Positions 1 to 41,256 of a DNA stretch of 64,000 nt are shown here, piece by piece. Each line of letters begins with the position of its first letter. The first letter of the stretch is position 1. The translations under genes were made by a program, and so were the position numbers. Origin of the DNA: Mycteria americana (lineage: Eukaryota; Chordata; Aves; Ciconiiformes; Ciconiidae); the NCBI RefSeq assembly GCF_035582795.1, contig NC_134367.1, positions 111,276,062 to 111,340,061 on the forward strand, written 5' to 3'. The notes beneath the pieces are model-generated. The model was not told the origin of the DNA. It did no database searches and saw only the letters and a program-made list of their open reading frames with translations.

Positions 1-3000
1 TTCTAATAAAAAGGATGATTACTTTTTTGTGACCTTTGATGAAAAATGCCGAAAGTCTAATCTGGCAGTTCCCTTTGCTCAGTGGCACACAGCAAACAGC
101 AGTATTATATCACACTTCAAAACTCCAGCCCACAAAAGACGTGTGCTGCATGACAGTTTTATTAGAAACATCAGTGACTAACTGATGTCTTTGGCAGAAT
201 GGTCTAATTTGAGCTTTTTTCCCCTCATACTTGGTGGCTTCTAATGAACAGCTGTTTCAAACTTCAGGATGTCTTAGATAATTGCCCAGACCCCATTGCC
301 ATGGCATTTGAGCATCTCACAAGTTTAATGGCATTTACCCTCACAAAGTTCCCTGAAATGAGGAAATAGAGATAGAAAAATCTTACACAGGGGGCTGAAA
401 TTTAACCAAAAAACAAGCATTCCCTCTCATTCTCTCTGCAGTCTGCTCTCAGCTCATTTTATGAACTGAACTATATTAAATACAAACAAAAATTTACTAC
501 CAGTAGGCTCCTTGCATGGCAGATTCTGCTGAGAGATCAAAATCTGAAATGGTCTGGAGACAGAGTTCTTATTTTCTGTTCAGTGGAAATGTTATGCAGT
601 AACCATTTATTATTCTGTAGTGGAAGGACCTTAATTTTCTCTATGCTGTTAATCTAGCATCAGTCATCAACATTTAAACAGCTCCTGAAAGTACCTAAAA
701 ACAATTCTGGTAAGCAGGAAAAAGGTTATGGTACCTATTTTAAAATGGGAGTCCATTTGAGTTTAAATGCTATTAAACACAGTGGTCACTATGGAGCTTC
801 AGAAGAGAAAGAGCTGTCTGTTCCCACTAAATCCCAGAGAGAACATCTGCTCTCTCTAAAGCAGTCCCAATTTATGTTCAAATGCTTTATTTGAAAAAGC
901 GATTAAAATAACTGTAAAACTAAATTCTATGTTTATGGAGATTTACTTTATTCAAATTATCTTTAAAGGCCCTTTTACATTCTATATGGCTAAGGATGCC
1001 CTTTTGAGATTCATAATAAAGAAGCAAAGTGTATTAAACCTTGGATTAAAAGATGCTGGCATAATTAGCAGTGGATTTAGCCCTAATTAAAGCAAGGCTA
1101 TAAACAGTCTTCTCTAGTATATACTGAGATTATCATTTTTTCCATTCCTTGGCTATTGCTGACATAGCAAGCTACTGTTATAAATCAATTATCAGCTGCA
1201 TTTGTAGTGTGTTGGACACCGTTGATATAGAAATAGACTGTTTGCACATCCTGCAATGCTCAGAGTCCAAGGTCATATCTGCAATACAGGCAGGGAGCCT
1301 CAGTGGGTTGGGCTGAACTGCCTGCTTCTGCTCCTCTGCCCCCAAATCCTGCCTTGCACCAAATCCTTGCCTGTAATATGTGCGTTGAGTTTTCACATGC
1401 GCTATGACCCCTAGGCTCTGCAGGATTCAGCCTCCAAAGTTTCCAACAGGAAAACAAGAATCCTGTGATGACAATACAAACTGATCCTCAGAAATACCAG
1501 TTGCCACCATTTTTTCTAAAGGATGGTCTTTCACTTTAGAAAAGGGACCTCTTACAGACCTCCATGACCTTTACTGTACTGTCCTTCAAAGAGAGGAGCC
1601 AGCCAGGGTAGTTTTAGCCCCTTTCTTTCCTGGAGGCAAGTCCTAAGATGCCCCAGTGAGAGAGCTCCGTGCTGGAGCCCAACTGCCATCCTCATCTCAC
1701 ATGCTGCAAGCCTCCGCAGCAGTCAGGCAAACCCCTGCCAAATATACCTACTATGTGTATTTCACAGGAGCTCAGGACGTTCTGGTGTTTTATGAGCTAC
1801 TGCACTGTCTATTCAGAGGCATTCCCTCTAAATATTCCCTCTGAAGACTTCTTGACTTAGAAGTGGAGATTAGCTGAAGCAGGCAATACCTGAGAGAGAT
1901 TCTGTGACATCCAGCAGAGCTTGGCCACTGAGGAAACACACACGCTGGGCAAGTGCTTGCAGCAGCAACATGTTATCTGAAAGAGAAACATGTATTTCTG
2001 CTCACTCTTCTGAAGTTATTTAAAAAAAAAAAAGAAGGAAAAAGAGGGAGGGGAAAGGGCAGGGGTAACTGCATTTTGTAAAATAAAGTAAATTTCTGCC
2101 AGTTTCTGAGTCCTTTTCATCTTCTTTCCTTCCAGCTTACTTGGGAGGATTTTAAATTCAAAAAGAAAAGCTCTCATTTCACATCTGTAAATCCAAAGTT
2201 GACTGCTCTACAAGGAGCTGTGTTAAATATTTCACATCAGGGTCCTCAAAATTTAAATCACATGTAAGCAGTGAAAAGGTTTTGTGTCCCGGAGCTTTGC
2301 AGAAGTGACCTCCTCCCTCCTCTAAGGAAAAGGGTGAGATGGCTCAAAAGTCCACACATCCATTCACACTTTAAGGATAAGCTGGTGTTAAATCTTTAAG
2401 TTACCTGTTGGGATCTATGAACAATACCCCAAGTTACTCTTACAAGAGAGAATTACTGCTCATTGCCAACACCATCCGCTCTCAGGGGCTCTTGTAACAT
2501 CTCTGAAATCAGATCTTAGCAGAGAGACTGGAAAACAAACTGATTTCCCAGTTCTTGACTGTCATATATATTTTCGTTTTTCCTATGCTGCCTGTTGCTG
2601 ACTGGGGTCTTGTTTTAATTTATAAACTGTTGCCTGGATTGGTCTTCAAGCCTCCAGTCTTACCACTTTGATAAGCCAAGCAAAACTTTTCTTGGAGGCA
2701 GAATGTACGTGGGATGCACTACAATACCTCACAGTGTCACCAGGAGTGGTACCAATAAAGCAGGCAACCTGCTTCTGTGGGAACCACTACAGAGCCAAAT
2801 CCCAAAGTGGTTTTGAGTAGCACTGTGCTATTAACTGCTCCTTTTTGCATGAGATATAAAAAAGAAGTCCCTAATGATCTTCTTGCAAGTGTGCAGTAAA
2901 GAACTGATCCTGCTATCCTAATTAAGCTTCTGCTTCGGTAATTATGCTCTTCTCATTCACCTTTTTAAACAGACACTTCACTTTCTGCCTCACACTCTTG

Positions 3001-6000
3001 CAATATTGGCAGATGCTGTTTCACACTTGCTGTTCCTCCCCATGGGAGGTGCTGCTTTGAAAAAAACGCCCTGAGATCTTGAAGGAGCACAAAATGTTAA
3101 TTAATCATTAATATCGGTATCTACCGATGGATTTTCAAGGGAACAGTTTGAGTTTTGGGTGGGTGAGGTGGAACTGTTTGTTTGCTTGGTTTTTAGGAAG
3201 CTAAGTGTATAGGCACTATTCACCTTCCAATTTAAGAGTTTCAAATGCCCTGTGCATTTTGAAACACTAAAGCTCGAGTCAATAACAAATTTACGCAGCT
3301 AAGTACCCATTACTTCAGCTGCCTTGAGAGACCTAAAGACAGAGGAGCTTTTAATGGCTGTTAGAGGAAACAAGGCGCCAAGCAGTACAGTTCTTATTAA
3401 TTCAGCTTTAATTCTCTGCACTACATATTAGCTAAACCTGTTGGCCACAGGACAGGCAGCCCAGCATTTGCAATATGAGCAAAAGAAGAATCTGCTTCTC
3501 CGTGCTCTCATTTTCACTGCAGTTCCCTCTTTGCTATGTTAACACCTACAGGGGAAATTTGCCTTCCCCTCTTGCAGAGGGCTCATTCCTCTGGGAGCTA
3601 CTCAGGCTGCTGGCCTGACTCCATGCCCTGGCATCAGGCAGGGGCCATCTGAAGGGCATTTCTTTCATGACAGAGGACAGGGTAGGACAGATGTCAGAGG
3701 AGAGCAAGATCTATGTCTTGGTCCCATTGCAGTAGGGCTTGATTTGCTGATTCACCCCCATCGACAAGGTGGCTCCCTCAAGTGGGATTAGGGTCCCAGG
3801 TCACAGCTAATTAATGTGTGTGGCCTTCAGCTGGGGACATCCAAGCCAATGTCAGGGTTAAGCTAAATAAATGATTCAGGCATTATTTGGAAGGAAATTA
3901 GTTTGTTTGCAGGTAGAATTTTGGTCTCAGGGATGGGGGTGTTTTGGTTTGGTTTGGTTTGGGGGTTTTTTTTTTGTTTTTACATTGAGTGATCAAGCAA
4001 TTTTCTAACCAGCTTGCATTTTTGCATGGATCATTAAAGGTGACAGATGAGGAAGTCTCACCTAAAACTCAGAATCTGAGGCATGTCAACACAGAGCCTC
4101 GAAGCAATAGCTGGGCTCTTAGCTATGAAACTCAGTAGAGCAACGGGGCAAGACATTGCACTCACCCTAAGCTAGGAGCGTTGCACAATCCTTTAGAGTT
4201 CGGGGGGTGGGGTTGTCATTTGCCACTTGATTTTAAATTGTAAAGGCAGACAATTTTAAAGCATATGGGAAGGTTTCACTCATGCATTGTTCCAGTAGAG
4301 CCTTCCTTCCCCCACTAAAGCCCTAGGTGTTGAATTTTGAAATATTTGTGATTCAGTGGCCCGTTTGAATTTTTGCAAACATCCATAAAAATGAGCAGAA
4401 CCAAAAAAATATATCCCACCTTGTTTGCTTGAACCTGTCTCTGGGTAAAGTCAGTGTGATGAGAGACATATATGCCTTGCTCCTGTTCTGACATCTGCCA
4501 GCACAGAAAATATACAGTGATCTCTCAGAATTGGTGAGAGGGGAACGACAGAAAGCTCCATACAAAACCCTGAAGGGATCTGTTTGCCACATCCTCTGTT
4601 AGCAGGACTCTGCAACTTTTCCCCAACCTTCTCCCAGGCACCACAGAAAATGGGTAAGGGCCAAGACCAGTACAGGTCTCACACCATTCTCCCCACTTCA
4701 TGATCAGGAACAACCCTATACTTGGGACACAGAAAGGCAGCAGGTCAGCAAATTCACTGAGTTCGCAAAGCAGCTGATGTGGAGAAAGTTGTTAATTCCC
4801 CTTTAAGATCTGCCTCTTCAACACTAAATTTATCAGGCATATTCACCCAGTGCTGCATTTTCACAGCTGACATAAATCTGCGTGGCAAGGGAATTTACAG
4901 CAGACCTTGGCTATGTAGTTATTGGCTATAGCCATCTTGCCCCATGCAGAACAACATGTGGAACAAGCCATCATTTACAGCTGGATTTATACCTGTTTGT
5001 TCTAAAGAAATGAACTTGGCAAATCATAAATTCCCTTTTAAAAAAAGAAGACAAAGAAGAAAGGTGGAAAATAGACAGGACCAGCTAATGCTTATAATGT
5101 AGAGCCTTCCAGGAAGCTGTTCTGCAGAAGCTCTGACGGGCCAGTGTCCCTTCACGCCAACAGCAAAGCAATTCATTTGGGAAGTCAAATTGGGCCCAAA
5201 CAACCTCCAAAAATCCCTTTGTCCCTGAATTCTAGCAAAGTTGTACTCCAGGATTTATTTTCAGCTCCTTCTGTACCAAAGCAGACAAGCAACACAGAGC
5301 CAAAGGCTCCTGGGACTTTGGGGAAATGCTGGTACACATTCAAGCCTGTCTGGGAACTGGTGCATAAGGACTGCACCACCACAGCTTCTGGTTACCCAGT
5401 TCACCGGTTAGCCAGCAGGAATTCACGTCCTTTGATATATAGCATAAATGACACGAGTGATCTGCAAACCTGGCATCAACCATGGAACCCAAACATTATA
5501 TGTGGAACCTGCTTTTCTGTAGTAGATTTTAATCAGTGTAAAAAAACTCCTGGTGAACACTCTTATTGATGGTATTCATCTCTCCAAAACCAAACTCCTT
5601 GCATGCGTAAGTACGCACACACCAGGTCTCATCTCACATTTCAACAGAAGTCAGAGCTGGAGTAAACAGCAGATGAAGAGCCCCAGGGACCCTGGTCACA
5701 GCTGCAGTGATGACAGTGGTAGCACAAATATTGCCAGTGTGCTTCTGAATCTACACCAGAAGATCAAGAGGGAAATTCAGGCCTGGATTCATCTCACCAA
5801 ACTTTAAACACTTCACTGAGGTTTCAGTGGGCAGACGTAAACACCTCCAGCAAGCTACACAGAGCAGCCTGAGACCTCCTCCTTGATGAAAATATGTGCA
5901 AAAAAAACCCCCAGGTAACGTCAAAACCTCTCCACTAGATCCTTGCAGCTGGATCCCCTGGAGGGATGCATAAAATGCCTAAGAGTAACCTAAGAGTCAC

Positions 6001-7579
6001 AGAGAACAACACTGGCTACAGTCCTGGGTCTGGTTTTCAACTGTGTCCCCTGGCTGCAACCAACCCTACCAGCCCCTTCTTCACTTAGAGAGCCACCCAG
6101 TTGTCTATCCTTGTACTCATTGTTGTGAATCATTAATATCAACCATAAAACTGAGGTGAGAGAAAAAAATCTTAGTATAATCCCATTCCACTTTACTCCC
6201 ATCCTTTCATTTCTGCTTTTCTGACTCCCTTATTTTTAGGTTACTGCCTCCAAATTAAGGCAAATTGAAACCTGTGGCAGGTGAGGGGAAGCAGGGAGCT
6301 AACATCAGGACAGTGTCTCCATATGCTTTTAAGAAATACATACTGCCCACATGCGTACAATCAGTTTCTAGAGCAGATCACAAGGGAATAATTCCAAAGA
6401 CACTGACAAAAAAGTAGCTGTTAAAAGCTGTTTTAATGAACTGTAAAGACACCAACATAGACTTCTGTAGTATTACTCATGAAGGAACATGCCACTGCAT
6501 TTGCCAGTGCACAGCATGCAAACACCTAGCTTTTGGACAACGATAAGGGATGGGCTGGAAGTGCACTCTGCAGGGCAGGTGCTCCCAGCCAAAACGAGCC
6601 TGAGGATCCCTGAGACCTTCAGCATGACCCTGGTAGGCAGCAGAAGACATGCTGCACAACCTGCAGCGGCCATATGGTTCAGGACACAGGGCAGATTGGG
6701 ACCTCACCCTCTCCTTACTGCAGGTACATATTTTACATCAACAGGCATACTTGCAGCCCATGCTCAAGCATCCAGGGAAGGGGATGATAATGGGCTCCTT
6801 ACCCTTCTGGAAGAAGGGAGCCAAGACATTTCTAACCCCACACACGTGGAGACCTCCAGGCTGACTACGGCACAAGCATTTCATCCTTCATCTGATCTCT
6901 GCTATGATATTTCATAACACAGTATCTTATTAAATTGAAGGTCTCAATCTTTGAATTCAAAAGGAAATTTTCCTTTGGGTTTTACATGGCTAAACTACTA
7001 CCTAAAACTGCAAAATGAGTAACTGAGGTCAAAGCTTTTCATATTGGTGTCAGCAAGGGCCAGACACATCTGCTCAGGAGAGCCACCACTGCCAGAGCAT
7101 GGAACGAAGCCCAGTGAGAGCAAAGAGCCTCCACCATGTGTTTCAAGGAAAAAGCACATTCATTTCATCTTGTTTTAGTGGCTGTAAACTTAACAGAATG
7201 CACATCTGAGAAATCCAGTTCAATATAAACAAAACACATGCAGTTTCCCAGGAGGAAGGGGGAAAAACAGTCATGACAGATGCTAGTCACTTCCCTCATG
7301 TTCTTCTGGCAGGAACTTAAAATAATCCCTATAATGTCCTCTCTGCTGAATTAATAATCAGACATATGATCTAGGTGATAAGCAGCATCCATTCAGCTGC
7401 ACATCACAACATGATACAACAGATTGGGATAGAAAGAATGCAGGCAGGACTTCATAAACATCTTGCAGCAGCTGGATATTTCCACAGACAACAGCAGCTA
7501 TCAACAGACTCAGTGTTCACTTGACTCTGAGATGGAGAAGCCACATTTGAGGAGAGTCAATGTCCGAGGTTAGCCTTAC
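1..7579. other. No supported exon (TOGARAM2 3' side)
   Basis: By position this should be TOGARAM2 intron or its last exons. I looked on the minus strand for a phase 1-in exon continuing the second TOG domain and saw none with both splice sites and coding character. A 141-codon plus-strand frame at 5144-5569 has no recognisable domain. Simple sequence lies at 3941-3980, a purine-rich block at 2024-2060 and a palindrome at 3113-3128. Confidence 0.5.
3941..3980. repeat. GGTTT-rich simple sequence
   Basis: Repeated GGTTT units (TTTTGGTTTGGTTTGGTTT) run into G5 and a T tract. Similar T/G blocks occur at 11555-11588 and 47157-47200, each isolated. Confidence 0.8.
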
Positions 7580-34868
<27,289 letters not shown>

Positions 34869-37800
34869 CTGCAGAGGAATAGAAATATAGATCTTAAGGC
34901 CAGAAATATAAATCTTAAGGCCAGAAAAAAGCTAGGAGCGTATAAACGTGACCTATGCAGGCCATACATTTTGAATAAGTTAACTTTAGTTTCTTACAGG
35001 TCAGTATCTCCAACTGAAAAATGTAAATGATGCTTGGAAGCCTTGCAAAGCTCTCAAAGGCCCTAGGGTGACAGATATTACACAAATACAAGCAGTTACC
35101 ATTGTCATTACAGCGGCGGTCTCTGCAGCAGAGCCCCAGCTTGCTAAATTGTTAGGGGTGAGGGAGCATGGATATTACCAGGAAGAAAGGGAATGAAAAA
35201 AAAGTGAAGCAAAGGCATTCTCTGCAGAGAGAAGAAGAGAGAAACAGAGGGAGAAAGTAACCAGCAAAAACCTCTGATAATGAGCAGAGTCCTTGTATCT
35301 CAATCTTTCAGAGGGTTTGGTTTGTCCTCCCTCTGCTGCTGTGGCAGGCCAGCATCTCCGCACCCCAAAAGAAATTCAAGATGCATTAGACTGTGAATCT
35401 TCCCTCCTCATCCTCCCACATCTTTTGCAGATCCAATTTTCAGAGATTCGTACTTTTAGTAATAAACCCCTTTGAAAACAGAGGCTAACCTGGAGGCAAG
35501 TTTGTTCATCAGAGTGGTACTGCTTTGGGAGTAGGCATTTACGTATCAGGGAGCCTGCGAGCTCACTAAAGTTCACTTCTCCTCTCTCTGCTGGAGTAAA
35601 ATGATTCCACTTGTCCCCCACATCCTTTGGAGTGAGGTGCCAAGGTTAAACTTAGCGAAACACAGCAATTTAAACCATTAGCAAGAGCAGACTTGATTAC
35701 CATCCTGCAGGGGTGAACTGGCACCCCCAGGAGCCATATAACACTGACCTAAACCTCAGCAGGGGCCGATTCAGAAAGTTGATTTGAGTTCAACCTTCCT
35801 TGATGCTACCTGGAAAATAACAGTGTGAACCCAGGAAGGACCAAAGGTGCAGTTCTTGCTTTTTGGCCCCAGTCAGAGCAAGGGGAGTCTGAGCAAGAGC
35901 TGAGTGGGGACTTGCCTGTTTGGCCACACACAGCAGTAAAGGGAGCCCCGGGAGTCCAAGGGCAGCACCTGAGCCAAGGTGGGAGCTCTCACTCTGCCGC
36001 CTGTGGCATGGCAGAGGCCAGGCTGTCACTTTTCCTATGAAGAGGAGCTTCCCTGACCACAAACCACCCGTCTGCTCTGCAGCTCCCTCCTGTCCTCTCC
36101 CCTCCTTCCATCCGCCACCCCAAGCATTGCTCTTCTGCCACACCTCCCAGGAAAGTGTCTCCCTTAAATGACACCCAAACTTTCTGGCACACAGCTGGAG
36201 TCACACAGCAGAAGCTTCCCTCATGTGGCTTTAAGACTTTTTGAAACAACTTTTTGAAAAGAAAAAAATAAAAGGAAAAATCATAAAATCTTTCTCCCAG
36301 ATTTTTTGCCTTCTGGGAGAGACGCTTGCACCAAGCAACCTCCACCAAAGCACAGTAAAAGCAACCCCTCTGCCTGGCTCCTGCCAGCCCCCACCAGAGC
36401 ACCACCTTGCTGAGAAAGCAACAGCGCACGAGACAGGGCTATCCACCAACCTCCTTCACAAACAAGCGTGTCCTTCACTTTGGAAATCTAGCTCCATGTT
36501 GTTAAGCTTGTAATCCCCCCAGGAGCTGTAAAGCCCTGCTGTGGGTTGCCTGCCACAAGGGAACAAGGATTTCTTCTGCTCCAGACCCTGCGTTTCCAAA
36601 ACCGGAAGCAGGGACGGCCATTTGTCAAGCCAGACCCCTTCCCCAGGAGGACAACAGGCTCCCCATTCCAGGTGTACGAGCTCAGCAAGCAAGCAGTGTC
36701 ACATATCAGGAATAAACAAGGCTGCATAGCAACCACTTCTCTGAAGAAATCTTGAGTGCGAGATACAAGGACTATCTTTTGCCTGCAGGGCTGGCAAGCA
36801 GCTCCCTGGGTGCTGCAGCCGCAAGCACCCTAGGGACCTCAGCAGCACCCACACCTTCAGGCAGGGACACACTCTGGACTGCAATGTGCTCCCAGTCCTT
36901 TCCTGCCTGCTCATGACCGCTGCATGAGAATCATCGCTAAAGCTGTGCACAGCGCGCAAGCGAACAGCAAAGTATGCGTCTGCTGGAAACTTATAAAAGG
37001 GAGGGGAAAGTTTCCACCCCCTTCACTGCAGGATTTGATGACATATGGGCATGGCAAATTGCTTAGCTAGGCAGTGTGAGCTTGGAGCCCCTCTCGGTTA
37101 GATCGGTGTAAGTCCATACCAGCCCTACAGAAAGCACCACATTCAGGAAAGATTAGGAAAAGAGAAGAACTAATTCCTTCAGCCTGGCCCTCTCCAACGT
37201 GGCATGGCGACAGTTGCTGCACTCTCCCCTAAATGCTGCCAAACTGGAATTCTCCACCACCCCCATTACAAATATTTTATACCTCTCCCCTCTGCTGTGG
37301 ATAATTATGCAATATGCAATGCATATTTAGTTTTGCTACTCTGTGTGTTTTGTTGTTATTATGTTCACTCAAAAGCTACTTTCAAATGTAAAAATATTTT
37401 CCATCATTTCCATGTCTAGTTTGAAAATCTTCCATAACAAGGTCACTGCTGGCTGTTTTTATAAACACCCATGTACACAAAAAGAGAGAGAAATTTTGTA
37501 CAGAGGTGCAAGGGCTCACATGAGGTTCTCTGTTAACCATGAGGAACAGCAGCTCAACCTGTCTTTACAATTATTTGGATGCAGAGTGTCCACATGAATA
37601 TCATGAGAAAAAGAATTCACTGAGCAGCGAGTCCCAAGCCATTGTACCCAACCTGCAAGCCAACAGATAAGTGGGAAGGGTTTTTTTAGCTGTAGAAATG
37701 TGCAATAACAGCTCCTACAAGGGAAAAAAACCCACAGAAAACCATCTGCAGGAGTTAGCAATCCTCCTCCAACTAGCAAAGGCAGCACCCTGTTGCGATT

Positions 37801-40559
37801 TGCAAGGTGACTGTCACCTCACTTGGTAAAAGCAGCAGCAAAGCCAAAGGGAAGCATCTTCCTGTCACTGCCGAGCCACCCCGTTGGTAGTGGCACTGTA
37901 GGAGTAAAGGATTCAGCCTTACAATGAGTCACCTTAAACTACATGATTCTCTCAGCTTCTCCAAGGCTGAGTAATCAGATATGTGAGAAAATAACAACCC
38001 TATATATCACAGAATGGCAGAAAATGAGCTGACTGCAGCAAATGGGTCTCAAAATGTGACATCTCCTGCATGAAACAGGAGAATTCTCCCAACAGGCTTC
38101 TCCCTTTTGCTACAAAGAAGAGGCAGAGGACAGGCCTCAGACTCTGGCACTGCTTTAGACCTTAGGAGACACAAGGAAAATTCTGCCTCAGCCATGTTGC
38201 AGGCTTCAGGCAAGACTTCATCTGCTCCAGCTCCTGCCTGCAAAGCAAGCATAGCAGAAATGCTGCTTGTTCACCTTTCTCCGTATTTTCTTTTAAGGCA
38301 ATAAACCCTTTAAGGGAGGGAATTGTCTCTTCCTACACGTGTGTGCATCATCTAACAGAGCTGGTCCAGTCATCAGCTAGGGACATTACCATAAAATAGT
38401 GGTGGCAGTAGCACTTTCCCCAATACAGTGTTCGGTTGTTCCCTTTAATTAAGGGGCCAGCAATGAGCTCCCAGCTCAGCTCTAGTGAAAAAGTGAAGCT
38501 CCTGGGTGTCTCAAAATGAGCACCTCTACAGGGAAACAGCATTAGCAGCCCTGAAAAGTGTGACCCTCGTTAAATCACCAAAAGTAACAAAAGTAGAGCA
38601 AAGATGGTCAGCTGGTCAGACTAAGACCACCCAGGAGCATCTAATGTCCAGTCTCCCTCCCTGACCACCTGCTTACACTCTCTTTTCTTTTGGCTCAGTA
38701 ATATGGAAGCTGATGGGACAGATTCAACCAAAGAGAAACCCGAAAGCCTACATGCTTAACCTTAAAAACAGTAAGCCAAAGTTTTATTTCACCCTTTCTA
38801 AAAGGAAGAAAAAAATTGCAGCCATAATCAGGGAACAGAGTACTTTCCCTCCTGAGCCTAACTTGTGTCAGACCCACTTCATCTCCAGCAGCGTCACCCA
38901 CATGGCCGTGCTCTTACGTCACCTGCACACCCTGTACAGGGGAAGGGGCAGTGTCCATGTGCTCACATGCATCCTGGAAATGAACCTGGTGATGGCTATC
39001 ACGCCGTTCCTTGAGGCAGCCATGGGATAAACCTTGCTACGAGGTCAAACCCTCTCTCTCAACCATCCATAGCACCCCAAGCACCTCTGCCAGTCGCCCC
39101 TGACAGAACAGTCCAATCACCCCTCACAAGTTAACAAAACAAATTGTCTTGAAATCCCCTTTCTCTAGACATGAAGCATGGCCCCTGTATTCCAACAAAC
39201 ACATCTTGGACTTATTTGGCTAAACCTCCGCACTCTGCTTTGAAGCCTCAGGGCACCGTAGGGCTGAGCAGGGCTTTTCCCTCATCCACAGCAGGGATGG
39301 AAATCATGCCATCTTAATGCTTGTATCTAGAAACCTGCTCAGCTATTCCTCTCAGCATGTTTTCTTTCATATGGCACACTTGCTGAGCAGCGCGGCCCTT
39401 TGCGGCAGCCTCCTGGTGTGCAGGCAGCTTCTTTTTTGTTCACAGGAACATCTGCCAGATTGGGAGCCCTTGGGCTTTCCCCACGGCAACCTTGTTTGTG
39501 CATTGGGCAAGGGCGATGGATACCGCATGGCTTCCGAGCCCGTGAGGGAAACGGTCCAGACACACAGAGTAAATGTTAATTAGAGCCCAGCAGACAGTGT
39601 TTTAGCCAGTGAGCTTATACAGACCTTTTTAAAATGTTCATTTTTATCAATCTTGAATTTGCAGTGATAGGAAAAGAGAGAAAAAAGCTGGACAGACAAC
39701 AGGAAGAGTACAGATACTGCTGTATCTGCGTTTCTCTATCTGCCTCTATTTTGCCCAGCCGTGGGGAGCATCAAGACCTCCCTGGCTTTTCCTTATTCAT
39801 TAGACACTGTCCCCTAATCAACAGGGTCCCAAGGGCTTTGAGAGGGATACCACCTTCTACAACCTTTCCTCCACCAAGTGCTGTCATGAAGAATAAATCA
39901 AATTATCCAAAGAGTGACAAGAGAAGTGTGCAGGGCATGCACCTCAATGCCATGAAAGGCAAGCAGAGAGGAGCTGTTAAGATACAAAAACATGCAAGGT
40001 ATAAAAACCTGCGGCTTCAGCATCTACATTTTCAGAAATCTCTGTTGCAGTGGAAGACTTCCGCACCACTGTGTACTGAGGCCAATGCCTGAAACAAAAA
40101 TCTCAGAAAACCAGTTCTTCGATTTCCTTAAAGGAATTCCTTTCATGTGTTTTGTGAACAAAGCTCATGAAAGAAAACAGGAAAGGAAATGACAACTTTA
40201 AAGTATAAACACACAGACTCAGAAACACTAAGGTCAGGGAAAATTATGACAGTAATACTTTGGACTCATAATTATATTGCAACTTTCCTCTGATGAGCCC
40301 AGAGCAGTTTGTATTGCCACAAGTGGCACTTAACACCTCTTCACGAGGTGACTCAGGCAGTGTTAAAATACACTGGGAAACTGAGGCAGGCAAAAGTATT
40401 CCAAACCTCACTTAGGACCTCAAAGTAAATAAACTGCAGTGAGACCAGCAAAACACAGCTTCTCTTGATCTGGCGACAACTCTCTGTGGCAGGGTAACAA
40501 TTGGGATTGGGTCAGCTGGAGGAGAAAACGCTGAGGTGTTTCAAAAGGAAGTCTAAAAC
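34869..40559. other. Large 5' intron or intergenic, no confirmed feature
   Basis: A 21-bp duplication lies at 34881. A coding-like minus-strand stretch at about 35500-35627 (DKWNHFTPAERGEVNFSEL) sits between a CAAAG acceptor and a CAG|GTTAGC donor but is out of phase with 34868. A plus-strand TATAAAAG lies at 36992 without any gene behind it. Open frames such as 39634-40092 lack recognisable domains. Confidence 0.45.
34881..34922. repeat. 21-bp tandem duplication next to an exon
   Basis: AGAAATATAGATCTTAAGGCC at 34881-34901 is followed by a copy differing at one base (34902-34922). It lies in the intron 12 bases from the acceptor of the exon at 34868, in the zone where the branch point would be on the minus strand. 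Confidence 0.92.
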
Positions 40560-40855
40560 AACAGAATCACAGAATCGTATAGGTTGGAAAAGATCTTTAA
40601 GATCATCGAGTCCAACCGTAAACCTAACACTACCAAGACCACCACTACACCATGTCCCTAAGCACCTCATCCAAACGTCTTTTAAATACTTCCAGGGATG
40701 GTGACTCCACCACTTCCCTGGGCAGCCTGTTCCAATGCTTGATAACCCTTTCAGTGAAGTAAAATCTCCTAATATCCAGTCTAAACCTCCCTGGCACAAC
40801 TTGAGGCCATTTCCTCTTGTCGTATCATCCAACGTAGGGTTTAAGGACACTACTA
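40560..40855 (-). repeat. CR1 LINE 3'-end fragment (second subfamily)
   Basis: The reversed CR1 3' end begins at 40563 (AGAATCACAGAATCGTATAGG) and runs about 295 bp through a familiar bird CR1 segment, with a plus-strand stretch reading CCAACCGTAAACCTAAC. The sequence differs clearly from the CR1 at 41170-42799, so it is a separate subfamily and event. A 115-residue minus-strand open frame here is part of the repeat. Confidence 0.88.
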
Positions 40856-41256
40856 TCATTTACAGAGGTACTATATTAAGAGCTGCCAGCTAAGCATTAT
40901 CAGAGCCAAATTTTTTTGATGGAGAACGCAGTGATTCCACAAAATCGATGTGATCTGTGAAAATGTGCTTGTTTCAACTATTTCTGTGAAAAGGTAAGTT
41001 TTAGACCTGAACATTTGAAATTTTTTCTCAAATTCTTCCGTGAAATTATAAAATTATCTCCATTCTGAATAACCCTAATTCTATGCAGTGAAAACCTACC
41101 TACCACCTACCTCAGACACATTTCTACTCTCCTCACTCTCCTCACTGGTCCCGAGTCAATGGACAACATGTTGGGGACCAGGGGGGTAAAGCCCCTCCCA
41201 CTGTAAGGGAAGATCAGGTTTGTGACCACCTAAGGAACCTGGACATATACAAGTCT

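Noticed and set aside
5144..5569. 141-codon plus-strand open frame
   Set aside because: No recognisable motif, no splice or promoter context, and the length is possible by chance in 64 kb.
6473..6917. Open frames on both strands as TOGARAM2 3' exons
   Set aside because: None continues the TOG helix pattern or begins in phase 1 after a usable acceptor.
36992..36999. Plus-strand TATAAAAG as promoter
   Set aside because: No coding or RNA feature follows on the plus strand, and TOGARAM2 is on the other strand.
39634..40092. 152-codon plus-strand open frame
   Set aside because: No domain, mixed composition, no splice signals in frame. Probably chance.
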